Assembly (NCBI GenBank): GCA_947165275.1
Contig: CAMUZQ010000003.1
Coordinates: forward strand, 1-64,000
Length of the DNA: 64,000 bases
Direction of reading: 5' to 3'
From: an uncultured Lachnospiraceae bacterium
GTDB taxonomy: Bacteria; Bacillota; Clostridia; Lachnospirales; Lachnospiraceae
This document shows positions 35,009 through 45,502 of the stretch, one piece after another; position 1 is the first letter of the stretch, and each line of letters starts with the position of its first letter. A program made the translations under genes and the position numbers. The notes beneath the pieces are model-generated. The model searched no databases. It was not told where the DNA came from and saw nothing but the letters and a program-made list of their open reading frames with translations.

Positions 35009-37963
35009 ATGAATGCACAGAGTATTGTTTATACAAATGACAACTGCATTGGATGCAATCGGTGTATCAATGTCTGCAGTGCGATCGGTGCCTGCGTCTC
35101 CGTGGAGGTAGACGGTAAGGCCAGGATCCAGGTAGACGGAAGCAAATGCGTTGCCTGCGGAAGCTGCATAGACGTCTGTGTTCATAATGCCCGGGAATAT
35201 CTTGACGATACCGAAACCTTTTTTAAGGATCTTGAGAGGGGTGAGCCGATATCCCTGCTTCTCGCCCCTTCCTTCAAAGCAAATTATCCGGATGAATATG
35301 AAAGTGTACTCGGCGGTCTGAAGTCTCTGGGAGTCCGCAGGATATTCAGCGTCTCCTTCGGAGCGGATATCACAACCTGGGGATATCTGAACTACATTGA
35401 CCGCTATAAATTCACAGGCGGTATTTCCCAGCCCTGCCCTGCAGTGGTCTATTACATCGAACGTTATCTTCCCGAATTGCTGCCGAAATTATTCCCTGTT
35501 CAGAGTCCTCTGATGTGCTCAGCCATATACGCAAGAAAAGAACTGGGAGTCACGGACCGGTTTGCCTTCATTAGTCCGTGCATTGCCAAGAAGATGGAGA
35601 TAGAAGACCCGAACAATAAAGACCTGGTTCAGTACAATGTCACCTTTGATCATCTGATGCGCTACATCAGGGAGCATGACATCAAGGGGGATCCGATGAA
35701 CAGCGAGATCGAATACGGACTCGGATCCTTCTATCCCACTCCCGGAGGACTGGCGGAAAATGTCCGCTGGTTTCTGGGCGACGGAGTTTACATCCGTCAG
35801 ATCGAGGGAGAGCGCCGTCTGTACGAATGGATGCATGAGAACGCCTCCCGGATAAAGGATGATAAGACGCCGTTTCTTTTCATAGACGCCCTGAACTGCG
35901 AAAAGGGCTGCATCTGCGGCACCGCTGTCAATCAGGAGAAATCCCGTACTGATGATGCCCTGTATGAGCTTTTGAAGATCCGGGAAGGCTCCAAGCGCGC
36001 CCAGAGCGGAATGGCCTGGTCAAAACCGGACAGTCCAGATGAAAGGCTGCAGCACTTCAATGATCAGTTCAGGGATCTGAGGCTTGAAGACTATCTGCGG
36101 GAATATAACGACCGTTCATCGGAGTGTATTTACAGCATTCCCACCGATGAGGAGCTGGATGCTATCTTTGTCACCATGAATAAGCTGACTCCTGAGAGCC
36201 GCAAGATAAACTGCACCTGCTGCGGATATGACAGCTGCGTTCAGATGGCGACTGCCATCCACAACGGCTTCAATCACCGGGAAAACTGTATATATTATGA
36301 GAAAACCATGGTCCGGGAGCTTGAGATAGAAAAATCCGTAGCTGAGGCAGCCACCAAGGCAAAAAGCTCTTTTCTGGCAAATATGTCCCATGAGATCAGG
36401 ACTCCCATCAATGCGGTTCTCGGAATGAACGAAATGATCCTTCGTGAGTGTCAGGAATCCAACATCATTACCTACTCGGAAAACATACGGAGCGCAGGGA
36501 ACACTCTGCTTGGTCTGGTAAATAACATCCTGGACTTCTCAAAGATCGAAGCCGGGAAAATGGATATAATTCCTGTAGAGTACGACCTGTCCTCAGTCAT
36601 CAACGATCTGGTAAACATGATCCAGATACGTGCGGACAATAAGGGACTCCAGCTCTCCTTAAGCTTTGATCCCGGCACGCCGAAGATACTTCTTGGCGAT
36701 GAGATACGCATAAAGCAGATCATAACAAACCTTTTGACTAATGCCGTAAAATATACGGATTCGGGCACGATCACCTTTGCCATGAAGTACTCTGAGACAG
36801 ATGATCCTGACGTCATCACTCTGGATGTCAGCGTCAGGGACACCGGTATCGGAATAAAGCCTGAGGATCTGAAGCTGCTGTTTGAGAAATTCAGCCGGAT
36901 CGAGGAGGAGCGAAACCGTAATATCGAGGGTACAGGTCTGGGTATGAACATCACCCAGAGACTGCTGGAGCTGATGGGCTCGTCACTAGAAGTACAAAGT
37001 GAATACGGCCGGGGCTCCGAGTTCAGCTTCTCGGTGAAGCAGAAGGTGATCCGCAGGGAGCCTCTCGGAGATTATCAGTCTTCATACCAGAAGCTTCTGG
37101 GACAGCGAAAGACCTACCACAGGACCTTCTTGGCGCCTTCAGCCAGGGTACTGGTCATCGATGATACCCCCGTCAATCTTATGGTTTTCAAGAGCCTTCT
37201 GAAGCAGACTCTTGTACAGATCGACACTGCTTCAAGCGGGGATGAGGGACTGAGACTGACTTTGAACAAAAAATATGACATCATCTTTTTCGATCATATG
37301 ATGCCTGACAAAAACGGTATCGAGACCTTACACGAGCTGAAGTCTCAGAGCGGCAACCCGAATCTTGAGACCCCGGCTGTCTGCCTTACCGCCAATGCCG
37401 TTTCAGGGGCTCGGGCGAAATACCTGGCGGAGGGCTTCGATGACTATCTGACCAAGCCGATCGATTACGTAAAGCTGGAGGAGATGCTTATCTGCTACCT
37501 GCCAAAGGATAAGACAAAGCTTTCCGGACAGGAAGATGCTCCGAAGAGTCCCGGGAAGAGAGCTGTTAAGAGGACTGTGAAAAAGGAATGTCCGGACGAG
37601 AGGCTTAAAGCCCTGACCGGTGTTCCGGGAATGGACATCTCTGCCGGACTGGCAAACAGCAAAGATATCGACAGTTTTATCAAAAAGCTTAAGAAATTCT
37701 ACAATCTGATCGAAGAAAACACTGTTTTGCTCAACAGTCTCTGTGAGACGGGGAATCTGAATAATTACGCCATAGGTATCCAGGTCCTGAAGAGCTCCGC
37801 GCAGTTCATAGGTGCAGGAAGGCTCAGCGAAGAGGCCGAAGCTCTGCAGGCTGCTGCAGAGGAAGGCGACGGGATCTTCGTCCAAAGCAGACACCCGCTA
37901 TTTATGGAGCACTATAAGGCTTTACATTCTGCTCTGGACGTAATGTTTAAGGCATCCCGGTGA
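35009..37963 (+). CDS. Ferredoxin/[FeFe]-hydrogenase-like sensor hybrid histidine kinase
   Basis: A 984-residue protein. Residues 1-60 are a two-cluster ferredoxin (Cys 13/16/19/23 and 47/50/53/57). Residues about 75-325 resemble the H-cluster domain of [FeFe]-hydrogenases, with the three loops as SQPCPAVV (C143), SPCIAKK (C191) and LNCEKGCICG (C297, C301). An extra four-Cys segment, INCTCCGYDSC with a distant C427, follows. The histidine kinase has MSHEIRTP (H461), N, G1 (DTGIGI) and G2 (GTGLGM) boxes. A receiver domain (about 705-825, YDIIFFDHMMPD) and an HPt-like end (about 860-980) complete it. This matches the sensory HydS/group D hydrogenase class, thought to sense hydrogen or redox state. 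At the HPt phosphosite AIGIQVLKSSAQFIGA has no His. The cytoplasmic location follows from the lack of membrane helices. Confidence 0.88.
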   Translation: MNAQSIVYTNDNCIGCNRCINVCSAIGACVSVEVDGKARIQVDGSKCVACGSCIDVCVHNAREYLDDTETFFKDLERGEPISLLLAPSFKANYPDEYESVLGGLKSLGVRRIFSVSFGADITTWGYLNYIDRYKFTGGISQPCPAVVYYIERYLPELLPKLFPVQSPLMCSAIYARKELGVTDRFAFISPCIAKKMEIEDPNNKDLVQYNVTFDHLMRYIREHDIKGDPMNSEIEYGLGSFYPTPGGLAENVRWFLGDGVYIRQIEGERRLYEWMHENASRIKDDKTPFLFIDALNCEKGCICGTAVNQEKSRTDDALYELLKIREGSKRAQSGMAWSKPDSPDERLQHFNDQFRDLRLEDYLREYNDRSSECIYSIPTDEELDAIFVTMNKLTPESRKINCTCCGYDSCVQMATAIHNGFNHRENCIYYEKTMVRELEIEKSVAEAATKAKSSFLANMSHEIRTPINAVLGMNEMILRECQESNIITYSENIRSAGNTLLGLVNNILDFSKIEAGKMDIIPVEYDLSSVINDLVNMIQIRADNKGLQLSLSFDPGTPKILLGDEIRIKQIITNLLTNAVKYTDSGTITFAMKYSETDDPDVITLDVSVRDTGIGIKPEDLKLLFEKFSRIEEERNRNIEGTGLGMNITQRLLELMGSSLEVQSEYGRGSEFSFSVKQKVIRREPLGDYQSSYQKLLGQRKTYHRTFLAPSARVLVIDDTPVNLMVFKSLLKQTLVQIDTASSGDEGLRLTLNKKYDIIFFDHMMPDKNGIETLHELKSQSGNPNLETPAVCLTANAVSGARAKYLAEGFDDYLTKPIDYVKLEEMLICYLPKDKTKLSGQEDAPKSPGKRAVKRTVKKECPDERLKALTGVPGMDISAGLANSKDIDSFIKKLKKFYNLIEENTVLLNSLCETGNLNNYAIGIQVLKSSAQFIGAGRLSEEAEALQAAAEEGDGIFVQSRHPLFMEHYKALHSALDVMFKASR

Positions 37964-37996
37964 TCCGGTTCCCCCTGGCAGGCCGGATGCAGGGAT

Positions 37997-39184
37997 TTAT
38001 GAACCCTTTCTCAGCATGAACTTCCTTGCCACACTTATTCCGATCTTATAAGGCAGAGGGCGAAGAGTCCTGTCGGCTTCTTTGAGCTTTTCTCTTATGG
38101 GGATGCTCTGGGGACAGTGATTTTCGCATTTTCCGCAGCCTATACACTGACTTGCAAAAGCAGGCTCCTTTTTTAAGCCTATGGACTGCGCATATTCAAA
38201 TCTGGCAGCTGTCTTCCCGTCTATAGAGGTCATATTGTAGCATCTGAAAATACCGGGGATATCCACTCCTTTGGGACAGGGCATGCAATACCTGCAGGCA
38301 GTGCATCCTACAAGCTCAGTTTCCTTGATGATCTCTTTTACTTCGTCTATAACCTTAAGATCCTCCCCGGAAAGACATCCCTTCTCAGCCTCTGAGGCGA
38401 TCCTGCAATTCTCCTCCACCATCTCCAGGGAATTCATCCCCGACAAAACGCAGGTAACCTGCGGCTGATCCCAGAGCCACCTCAATCCGTATTCGGCGGG
38501 AGAATACCCTGTCTTCTGCGAGGCGATCAGCGCTTTTGCCTTTTCCGGCAGCAGATTCACGAGCTTTCCGCCGCGCAGAGGCTCCATTATGATCACAGGT
38601 ATGCCTTTCTCCGCCGCTGCCATCAGCCCCTCTCTGCCGGCCTGGGTATGCTCATCAATATAATTATATTGTATCTGGCAGAAATCCCAGTCATAGGCAT
38701 TCAATATTCCGATAAAATCCTCTGAATTCCCATGATAGGAAAAGCCTGTATTTCTGATGCGGCCCTCAGCCTTTCTTTTCTGTATCCAGTCGGTGATACC
38801 AAGGGAGAGCAGCTTTTCCCACTGATTTTGGGCTGTAATGTGATGCATCAGGTAATAATCCACATAATCTGTCCGAAGCCTCTTCAGAGACTCCTTGAAA
38901 TACCTGTCCAGGGCAGACTGGCTGCTGATAAGATACTGGGGCAGCTTTGTTGCTATATTTACCTTGTCTCTTATCCCGTTTTTTTCAAGTATCTGCCCCA
39001 GAGCGGCCTCACTTCCTGTATATATATAGGCCGTGTCAAAATAGTTCACTCCGTTATTATAGGCAGCCAGAAGCTCTTTTTCCGCTTTGTCGATATCGAT
39101 CCCCCTTATATTTGAGGTGAACCTCATACAACCGTAACCCAAAACGGAAATATCCTCGCCGTACCGATTCTTTCTGTATTTCAT
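37997..39184 (-). CDS. Aldo/keto reductase with C-terminal 4Fe-4S clusters
   Basis: About 395 residues. An aldo/keto reductase barrel with the catalytic residues Asp and Tyr in NYFDTAYIYTGSE, Lys in ATKLPQ and His in YYLMHH. The C-terminal part has CTACRYCMPCPKGVDIP and CIGCGKCENHCPQ, two iron-sulfur binding sets, typical of the Clostridia oxidoreductases annotated as Fe-S aldo/keto reductases. Substrate unknown. The ATG at 39184 follows AAGGGAG; the open frame upstream to 39244 has no ribosome site. It converges with the hybrid kinase gene. Confidence 0.92.
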   Translation of the reverse strand: MKYRKNRYGEDISVLGYGCMRFTSNIRGIDIDKAEKELLAAYNNGVNYFDTAYIYTGSEAALGQILEKNGIRDKVNIATKLPQYLISSQSALDRYFKESLKRLRTDYVDYYLMHHITAQNQWEKLLSLGITDWIQKRKAEGRIRNTGFSYHGNSEDFIGILNAYDWDFCQIQYNYIDEHTQAGREGLMAAAEKGIPVIIMEPLRGGKLVNLLPEKAKALIASQKTGYSPAEYGLRWLWDQPQVTCVLSGMNSLEMVEENCRIASEAEKGCLSGEDLKVIDEVKEIIKETELVGCTACRYCMPCPKGVDIPGIFRCYNMTSIDGKTAARFEYAQSIGLKKEPAFASQCIGCGKCENHCPQSIPIREKLKEADRTLRPLPYKIGISVARKFMLRKGS

Positions 39185-39284
39185 ATAAACTCCCTTATCC
39201 TTCTTTGAAATCGATCGATCCGGATATTGCGATCCCGGATACATTCAATTACAATATGCCATTCCGATTCCCTTTAGTCAATAA

Positions 39285-39523
39285 ATTACACGGATCCCGG
39301 ATATCACCAAAGACGTAGATACATTCTATATTTATGCAACGGAATATATCATGGGAAGCTTTGAAGAGGGCTCTCCCGATTATGCGACGCTCGATAACGC
39401 TGAGATGATCCAGGGCGTGGATGCCGAATACAATTCTTCGGACCGGATGGCCGTCATGACAACGACTATACATACTTCTTTAATAATATCAAAGACAACG
39501 TGGCAAAACGGGTCGCAGCCTAA
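39285..39523 (+). pseudogene. Frameshifted gene fragment of unknown family
   Basis: One plus frame is open from just after a stop at 39282 and reads ITKDVDTFYIYATEYIMGSF, then NAEMIQGVDAEYNSSDRM. Near 39450 the protein-like signal moves to another frame, which continues DYTYFFNNIKDNVAKRVAA and stops at 39521-39523. No start or ribosome site is present. It looks like the C-terminal end of a decayed gene with one frameshift. I do not recognise the family. Confidence 0.45.
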
Positions 39524-40257
39524 TCATGTCTTTCATCATCATTATCAAAGCACTCGCAAAACCGCGCAGCCGGAGCTGCCGGTTCATTCGCGGTTTTCAA
39601 ATGTGAGATGTCCGCATATCCTGTCACTCTGAATGATGCGATTCCCTTTCTTCTCTCCTCCGTGACCACGCTGGTCACTGAAGAGGGTGCCGCTACAAAA
39701 TTGTGCCAGAGGATCATGGGCGAGATACTCAGCAGGTATGAAAGAAGCACTGCAGTGATCCCGAAATGGCAGAAAAAAACAATGGTCTCATTGTTTGCTC
39801 TTTCCGCCATAAAGACACGTCCTTCCTTTTTATAACCGTGTTTATTCAACAGCTCTTCAAAGGCAGAGGTCACTCTCCGGTATTCTTCTCCGACTTCTCC
39901 TTCTGACATCCTTGCATTTTCGATCCAATGCTCATAGCTGTAGAAATCGTCATTTACAGTCCAGTCTGCAGGCAGCCAGTCCCAGCAGATCTTTTTTTTA
40001 TCATCTGTGTCCGGTCTCCAGATACGGCACGGGAATTCCCTAAGCCATTCCATTTCAACTGCCTGCGCCTGAAGCTTCTCCAAGGTGAACCTTGCAGTAT
40101 CCTTTGCCCGCCCCAGGGGTGAAACATAACAGTGATCCATATGAAAATGTGTCTGATACAGGTAGTCCGCCAGAAGCGACGCCTCGCGAAATCCCTTTTC
40201 AGTCAGCGAATCCTTCTCATAATCCGGATCTCCATGTCTGATAAAAAACAGCTTCAT
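39520..40257 (-). CDS. Histidine phosphatase (phosphoglycerate mutase-like) family protein
   Basis: A 245-residue protein. The RHG motif, LFFIRHGDPDYEKDSLTEKG (His 8), and the later VFFCHFGITAVLL with its second His are the two catalytic histidines of the family, which uses a phosphohistidine intermediate. VSPLGRAKDTA carries the phosphate-binding Arg. Members range from phosphoglycerate mutases to phosphatases of sugars or cofactors; the specificity is not evident. The last 30 residues (Ala/Pro, then Asp/Glu-rich) look non-family and abut the frameshifted fragment. The downstream end may have been altered by the same rearrangement. Confidence 0.85.
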   Translation of the reverse strand: MKLFFIRHGDPDYEKDSLTEKGFREASLLADYLYQTHFHMDHCYVSPLGRAKDTARFTLEKLQAQAVEMEWLREFPCRIWRPDTDDKKKICWDWLPADWTVNDDFYSYEHWIENARMSEGEVGEEYRRVTSAFEELLNKHGYKKEGRVFMAERANNETIVFFCHFGITAVLLSYLLSISPMILWHNFVAAPSSVTSVVTEERRKGIASFRVTGYADISHLKTANEPAAPAARFCECFDNDDERHD

Positions 40258-40287
40258 GTCAGCAGTGACCCTTTCTTCCGTCCCGTA

Positions 40288-41064
40288 TCACATACATGTA
40301 TATCCGCCGTCCACAGGGAGAGCTATACCTGTAACATATGATGAATTCGGGGAAGCAAGGAAGACCACGGCGGTATCAAGCTCACCTTCTTTTCCATAAC
40401 GCTCCAGGGGTATCATGGTTTTGGCATTCTGCTGGAAAAAGTCACTGTTCAGAGTATCCGTGGTCAGCGGGGTATAGAAATATCCCGGGCAGATGGCATT
40501 GACTGTTATGCCGTAAGCTCCCCATTCCGCTGCAAGCGCCCTTGTGAGATTCACGACTCCGCCCTTGGCTGCATGATACGGTGCGGATCCGGCAACCTTA
40601 TTTCCTACAAGCCCGTACATGGATGCTATATTGATTATGCGTCCGTATCTTGCCGGGATCATCCCCTGATTTGCCACCGCGCGCGCGAATTTAAATGTTC
40701 CGAAAAGATCCACATCAAATTCCTTCTGGAACTGCTCATCGGTTATATTCTCCGCATGATCCACTGCTCCGGTCCCGGCATTGTTGACCAGAATATCCAC
40801 CCTGCCGAAGCGATCCATAACAGCTTTGACCGTAGCCTCTATCTCATCAGTTTTGGTTATGTCACAGCGGATTGGCATGGTCTCAACCCCATGCTCATCG
40901 GTTATCTCCCTGCATACCTGCTCCAGCATGTCCATCCTTCGTGCTATGGCTATGATAGTACATCCCTGGTTCGCAAGGGCATGGGCCATCTGGACTCCCA
41001 GTCCGGAGGAACATCCAGTCACTATCGCGACATTTCCGGTGATCTCAAATATTCTCTTAAACAT
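40288..41064 (-). CDS. Short-chain dehydrogenase/reductase, gluconate 5-dehydrogenase-like
   Basis: A 258-residue SDR enzyme. TGCSSGLGVQMAHAL is the TGxxxGxG cofactor motif (about 16-30), LVNNAGTGA follows, and the catalytic Ser/Tyr/Lys lie in INIASMYG and APYHAAKGG. The C-terminal end is the usual YVTGIALPVDGGYTCM. The sequence type resembles gluconate 5-dehydrogenase or 3-oxoacyl-ACP reductase-like proteins; the substrate cannot be read. A basic residue (Arg 42) after the second strand suggests NADP(H). It is followed by the phosphatase gene on the same strand, 30 bp away. Confidence 0.9.
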   Translation of the reverse strand: MFKRIFEITGNVAIVTGCSSGLGVQMAHALANQGCTIIAIARRMDMLEQVCREITDEHGVETMPIRCDITKTDEIEATVKAVMDRFGRVDILVNNAGTGAVDHAENITDEQFQKEFDVDLFGTFKFARAVANQGMIPARYGRIINIASMYGLVGNKVAGSAPYHAAKGGVVNLTRALAAEWGAYGITVNAICPGYFYTPLTTDTLNSDFFQQNAKTMIPLERYGKEGELDTAVVFLASPNSSYVTGIALPVDGGYTCM

Positions 41065-41210
41065 ACTCCCTGATACCTTCCTTTCCCCTCATAGGGAGCT
41101 GTCCGGAAATCAATATACGTCTGATCCTATGGCAGCTCCAAAGATATAATGCGTCTGAGCTATCAGTATAACACAGAAAATGACTGTCATGGGATATTTC
41201 CGGCTGAGGG

Positions 41211-41261
41211 ATCAAAAAAAGACCGGCCCCCGGCAGTATTGTCTGCCGTCGGACCGGTCCT
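41211..41261 (-). terminator. Intrinsic terminator of groESL
   Basis: A long stem, GACCGG...CGGCAG with CTGCCG...CCGGTC (41221-41259), is followed on the minus strand by seven T (AAAAAAA at 41214-41220 on the plus strand). Confidence 0.85.
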
Positions 41262-41281
41262 TGATACAGGTCTTTAATGAT

Positions 41282-42916
<1,635 letters not shown>

Positions 42917-42930
42917 TCACCTCCGGATTT

Positions 42931-43218
42931 TTACTCTATAACTGCAAGGATATCGCTCTGACGCACGATGATCACCTTATCATCCTTCGAGAGCTCAACC
43001 TCTGTGCCTGAATACTTGCTGTAGATGACCTTCTGGCCCTTCTTGACCGTCATCTTGACTTCTTTGCCGTCGATCACTCCACCCGGGCCAACCTCAAGTA
43101 TCTCAGCCTGCTGGGGCTTTTCCTTTTCCTTACCGGGTATGACAATACCTGATGCAGTCGTCTCCTCAGCCTCGATGGCTTTCAGCACTACACGATCACC
43201 TAATGGCTTCAGTTTCAT
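42931..43218 (-). CDS. groES: Co-chaperonin GroES
   Basis: A 95-residue lid for GroEL. MKLKPLGDRVVLK at the start, the mobile loop EEETTASGIVIPGKE (about 14-32), and the closing DKVIIVRQSDILAVIE are all standard. ATG 43218 is set by GAGGAGG nine bases upstream. First gene of the groESL operon, directly behind the CIRCE element. Confidence 0.98.
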   Translation of the reverse strand: MKLKPLGDRVVLKAIEAEETTASGIVIPGKEKEKPQQAEILEVGPGGVIDGKEVKMTVKKGQKVIYSKYSGTEVELSKDDKVIIVRQSDILAVIE

Positions 43219-43264
43219 ATTGATTCGCCTCCTCATATAATAAATATTGTTTTTTCATCCTTTG

Positions 43265-43291
43265 TTAGCACTCAATTGGCACGAGTGCTAA
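43265..43291. promoter_or_regulatory. CIRCE element (HrcA operator)
   Basis: A perfect TTAGCACTC (43265-43273), nine-base spacer, GAGTGCTAA (43283-43291). This is the exact HrcA-binding consensus that represses groESL until heat shock. Confidence 0.98.
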
Positions 43292-43303
43292 CCATCAATG
43301 TGT

Positions 43304-43332
43304 ATAATACCCCTACCTAAATCTTATGTCAA
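43304..43332 (-). promoter_or_regulatory. groESL promoter
   Basis: On the minus strand TTGACA (43332-43327), 17-bp spacer and TATTAT (43309-43304). The CIRCE element lies just downstream at the transcript start. Confidence 0.85.
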
Positions 43333-43341
43333 GCCTGTTTT

Positions 43342-44721
43342 TCATTGTTTTTCATTTATTATCCTGGCCACATATACTCCCTCGGAGGAGGCCTGGCTCA
43401 GGGAATGCGTGGTCCCCGAGGCATCTCCTATCACGTAAAGGCCCTTGTATTTTGTTTTGAATTCATTGTCCACGTCTATGCATGAATTATAGAATTTCAC
43501 CTCTGTTCCATACAGAAGATTGTCATAGTTCGCTGTGCCGGGAACAAGCTTGTTCAGTGCATATATCATCTCGATGATGGTATCAAGCGTAAGCTTTGGG
43601 ATCGCAAGCGCCAGGTTGCCGGGCTCCGCCGAAAATGTAGGTCTGACGAAGGATTCCGCCAGTCTTTTGGCATTGGTCCTTTTATTTGCGACAAGATCTC
43701 CGAACCGCTGTACCATCACGCCCCCTGCCAGCATATTTGTAAGTCTTGCGATATACTCGCCGTATGCATTGCTGTCCTTGAAGGGTTCCGTGAAGTGATG
43801 GGTCACGAGCAGCGCAAAATTGGTATTTTCCGTGTGTCTGGAAGGGTCCTCATAGCTGTGGCCGTTTACTGTCATGACGCCGTTGGTATTCTCAGTGACC
43901 ACGGCTCCCTTCGGGTTCATGCAGAAGGTACGGCAGGTACAGCCGGTAACGGCGCTCCTGTACATTATCTTGCTTTCGTATACCTGATCGGTGATCCTGT
44001 CCCAGATGAAGGACGGACATTCAAATCGTATACCTATATCGACCCTGTTATTCCTTGCTGTGATGCCCAGTCCCTCACAGACCTTTGACGTCCAGGCCGA
44101 TCCGCTCCTGCCCGTGGCAAGTATCAGATACTTTGCGTTCGTGATCCCCTCTTTTGTTATCACATCCCAGGTATCGTCTTTTCCCTGCCTGATGCTTTCC
44201 ACGGGATTTTCGGTCATGATGTCTATACGGTTCCTGATCTCCCTGACTATATTTGACAGGATAACATAGTTTTTGTCAGTACCGAGATGCCTTACCTCGG
44301 CATCCAGCAGGTGCAGGTCATATTGCAGCGCTTCTCTCTTTATCTGCGAATCCACGGTATTATACCGTTTAGAGCCCTCTCCTCCCATGGACATATTTAT
44401 CTCATCCACGTAGTTCATGAGCTCTATCGCCTTCTTATCTCCTATATATCTCGCCATATCTCCGCCGAAATTATTTGTTATATTGTATTTGCCGTCCGAA
44501 AAGGCGCCGGCGCCGCCGATCCCCTCCATGATGGAACAGGTTGCGCAGTGTATGCAGGATTTGATCTTTACACCGTCTATGGGACATTTACGCTTATCCA
44601 GGGGCCTTCCTTTTTCTATGAGACCTATGGACAGCTTCGAATCAAGCTTCACAAATTCATAAGCCGCAAATATCCCGCCGGCCCCGCCGCCTACGATCAG
44701 CACATCATATTTATCCTTCAT
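43342..44721 (-). CDS. FAD-dependent dehydrogenase (COG2509 type)
   Basis: About 459 residues. YDVLIVGGGAGGIFAAYEF is the FAD Rossmann motif at the N-terminus. KSCIHCATCSIMEGIGGAGAFSDGK is the characteristic Cys-containing segment of this uncharacterised flavoprotein family. LILATGRSGSAW and a C-terminal GLYVIGDASGTTHSLSQASSEG close the FAD site. The reaction is unknown. Start at ATG 44721, after AAAGGATGA; the frame upstream to 44751 precedes the Rossmann start. The gap to the next gene (44722-44957) has a minus-strand TATAAT-containing dyad near 44770-44780 and a GCCTCCGG/CCGGAGGC hairpin near 44828-44850, nothing else seen. Confidence 0.9.
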   Translation of the reverse strand: MKDKYDVLIVGGGAGGIFAAYEFVKLDSKLSIGLIEKGRPLDKRKCPIDGVKIKSCIHCATCSIMEGIGGAGAFSDGKYNITNNFGGDMARYIGDKKAIELMNYVDEINMSMGGEGSKRYNTVDSQIKREALQYDLHLLDAEVRHLGTDKNYVILSNIVREIRNRIDIMTENPVESIRQGKDDTWDVITKEGITNAKYLILATGRSGSAWTSKVCEGLGITARNNRVDIGIRFECPSFIWDRITDQVYESKIMYRSAVTGCTCRTFCMNPKGAVVTENTNGVMTVNGHSYEDPSRHTENTNFALLVTHHFTEPFKDSNAYGEYIARLTNMLAGGVMVQRFGDLVANKRTNAKRLAESFVRPTFSAEPGNLALAIPKLTLDTIIEMIYALNKLVPGTANYDNLLYGTEVKFYNSCIDVDNEFKTKYKGLYVIGDASGTTHSLSQASSEGVYVARIINEKQ

Positions 44722-44957
44722 ATCCGGGTCATCCTTTCTGAGTAATAACATTTTATCCGCGATAGTGTATTATAACACAGCGTTATGAGCCTTGGTAGCT
44801 GTCGTCCGGCGCTGAATACGCCCGCGCCTCCGGTCCGGAAAAGACTGCCGGAGGCAATGAAGCCTGCTGAATTTTCCGGTTTTCATGCCGTCACTGATGT
44901 AGTAAAATAAATAACCGGAAAAGCAGTCAGATCATAAAAGAGAGGAGAGTCGATCAT

Positions 44958-45284
44958 ATGCAGCTTGCCGATATATCACATAAATTCGAAGAAAAGCTCA
45001 GCGACACAGAGGAGCTCGTACATATCATAGGCCTGAACAAAACATTGAATATTCACGAACATGACGGGATAGTTTATATCCAGCTGGCGCATTCGCAGGG
45101 AAACGGGAATGTGATCTCAAAATCTCCTTTGGAATTTGACAGGGAATACAATCATGTCGCCCAGTGCATTTTTGACAGAAAACTGCGCTGCATTACCGTC
45201 AATGATGATTCCTATGATACTGAAAATAAAGTATCCGTGAAGGAACTGATACAGCTCTTGAAATCAGAGCTTACATCACATTGA
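44958..45284 (+). CDS. Small protein of unknown function
   Basis: A 108-residue soluble protein starting MQLADISHKFEEKLSDTEEL, with a mixed strand/helix pattern (IHEHDGIVYIQLAHSQGNG). I recognise no domain. AGGAGAG lies about 8 bases before the ATG. Its TGA stop overlaps a TTG that opens the HD-GYP remnant (TTGA), so the two frames could be coupled. Confidence 0.65.
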   Translation: MQLADISHKFEEKLSDTEELVHIIGLNKTLNIHEHDGIVYIQLAHSQGNGNVISKSPLEFDREYNHVAQCIFDRKLRCITVNDDSYDTENKVSVKELIQLLKSELTSH

Positions 45285-45502
45285 ATTCCATGCAGAACAA
45301 GAGACAGAAGAGGAGCACCGCTATCGCAAGGATGATCTGTGTAGCTGATTCCTTCGATGCCATGAATTCAAACAGAGTCTATCGGAATAAGCTTACAAAG
45401 GAAGCCATAATAAGTGAGATTGAAAAGAATAAGGGCAAACAGTTCGATCCTCAGGTCGCTGATGTCTTCCTTCGCCTTTTAAGAGAAGGAAGGATCGCTT
45501 AA
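45281..45502 (+). pseudogene. C-terminal fragment of an HD-GYP domain protein
   Basis: About 73 codons. AIARMICVADSFDAMNSNRVY, then GKQFDPQVADVFLRLLREG is the last third of an HD-GYP cyclic-di-GMP phosphodiesterase domain (typical: ARIIxVADxFDAMTSxRxYR ... GTQFDPxxVxxFL). The metal-binding HD and GYP motifs, which lie upstream in intact proteins, are missing. The first ten residues (NSMQNKRQKRS) do not fit. It is probably a remnant, although a TTG or ATG start (45281 or 45290) could still be used. Confidence 0.65.

Noticed and set aside
39540-39600. AAAACCGCG/CGCGGTTTT inverted arms as a terminator
   Set aside because: They lie within the 3' coding part of the histidine phosphatase gene, with a long loop and no U tract.
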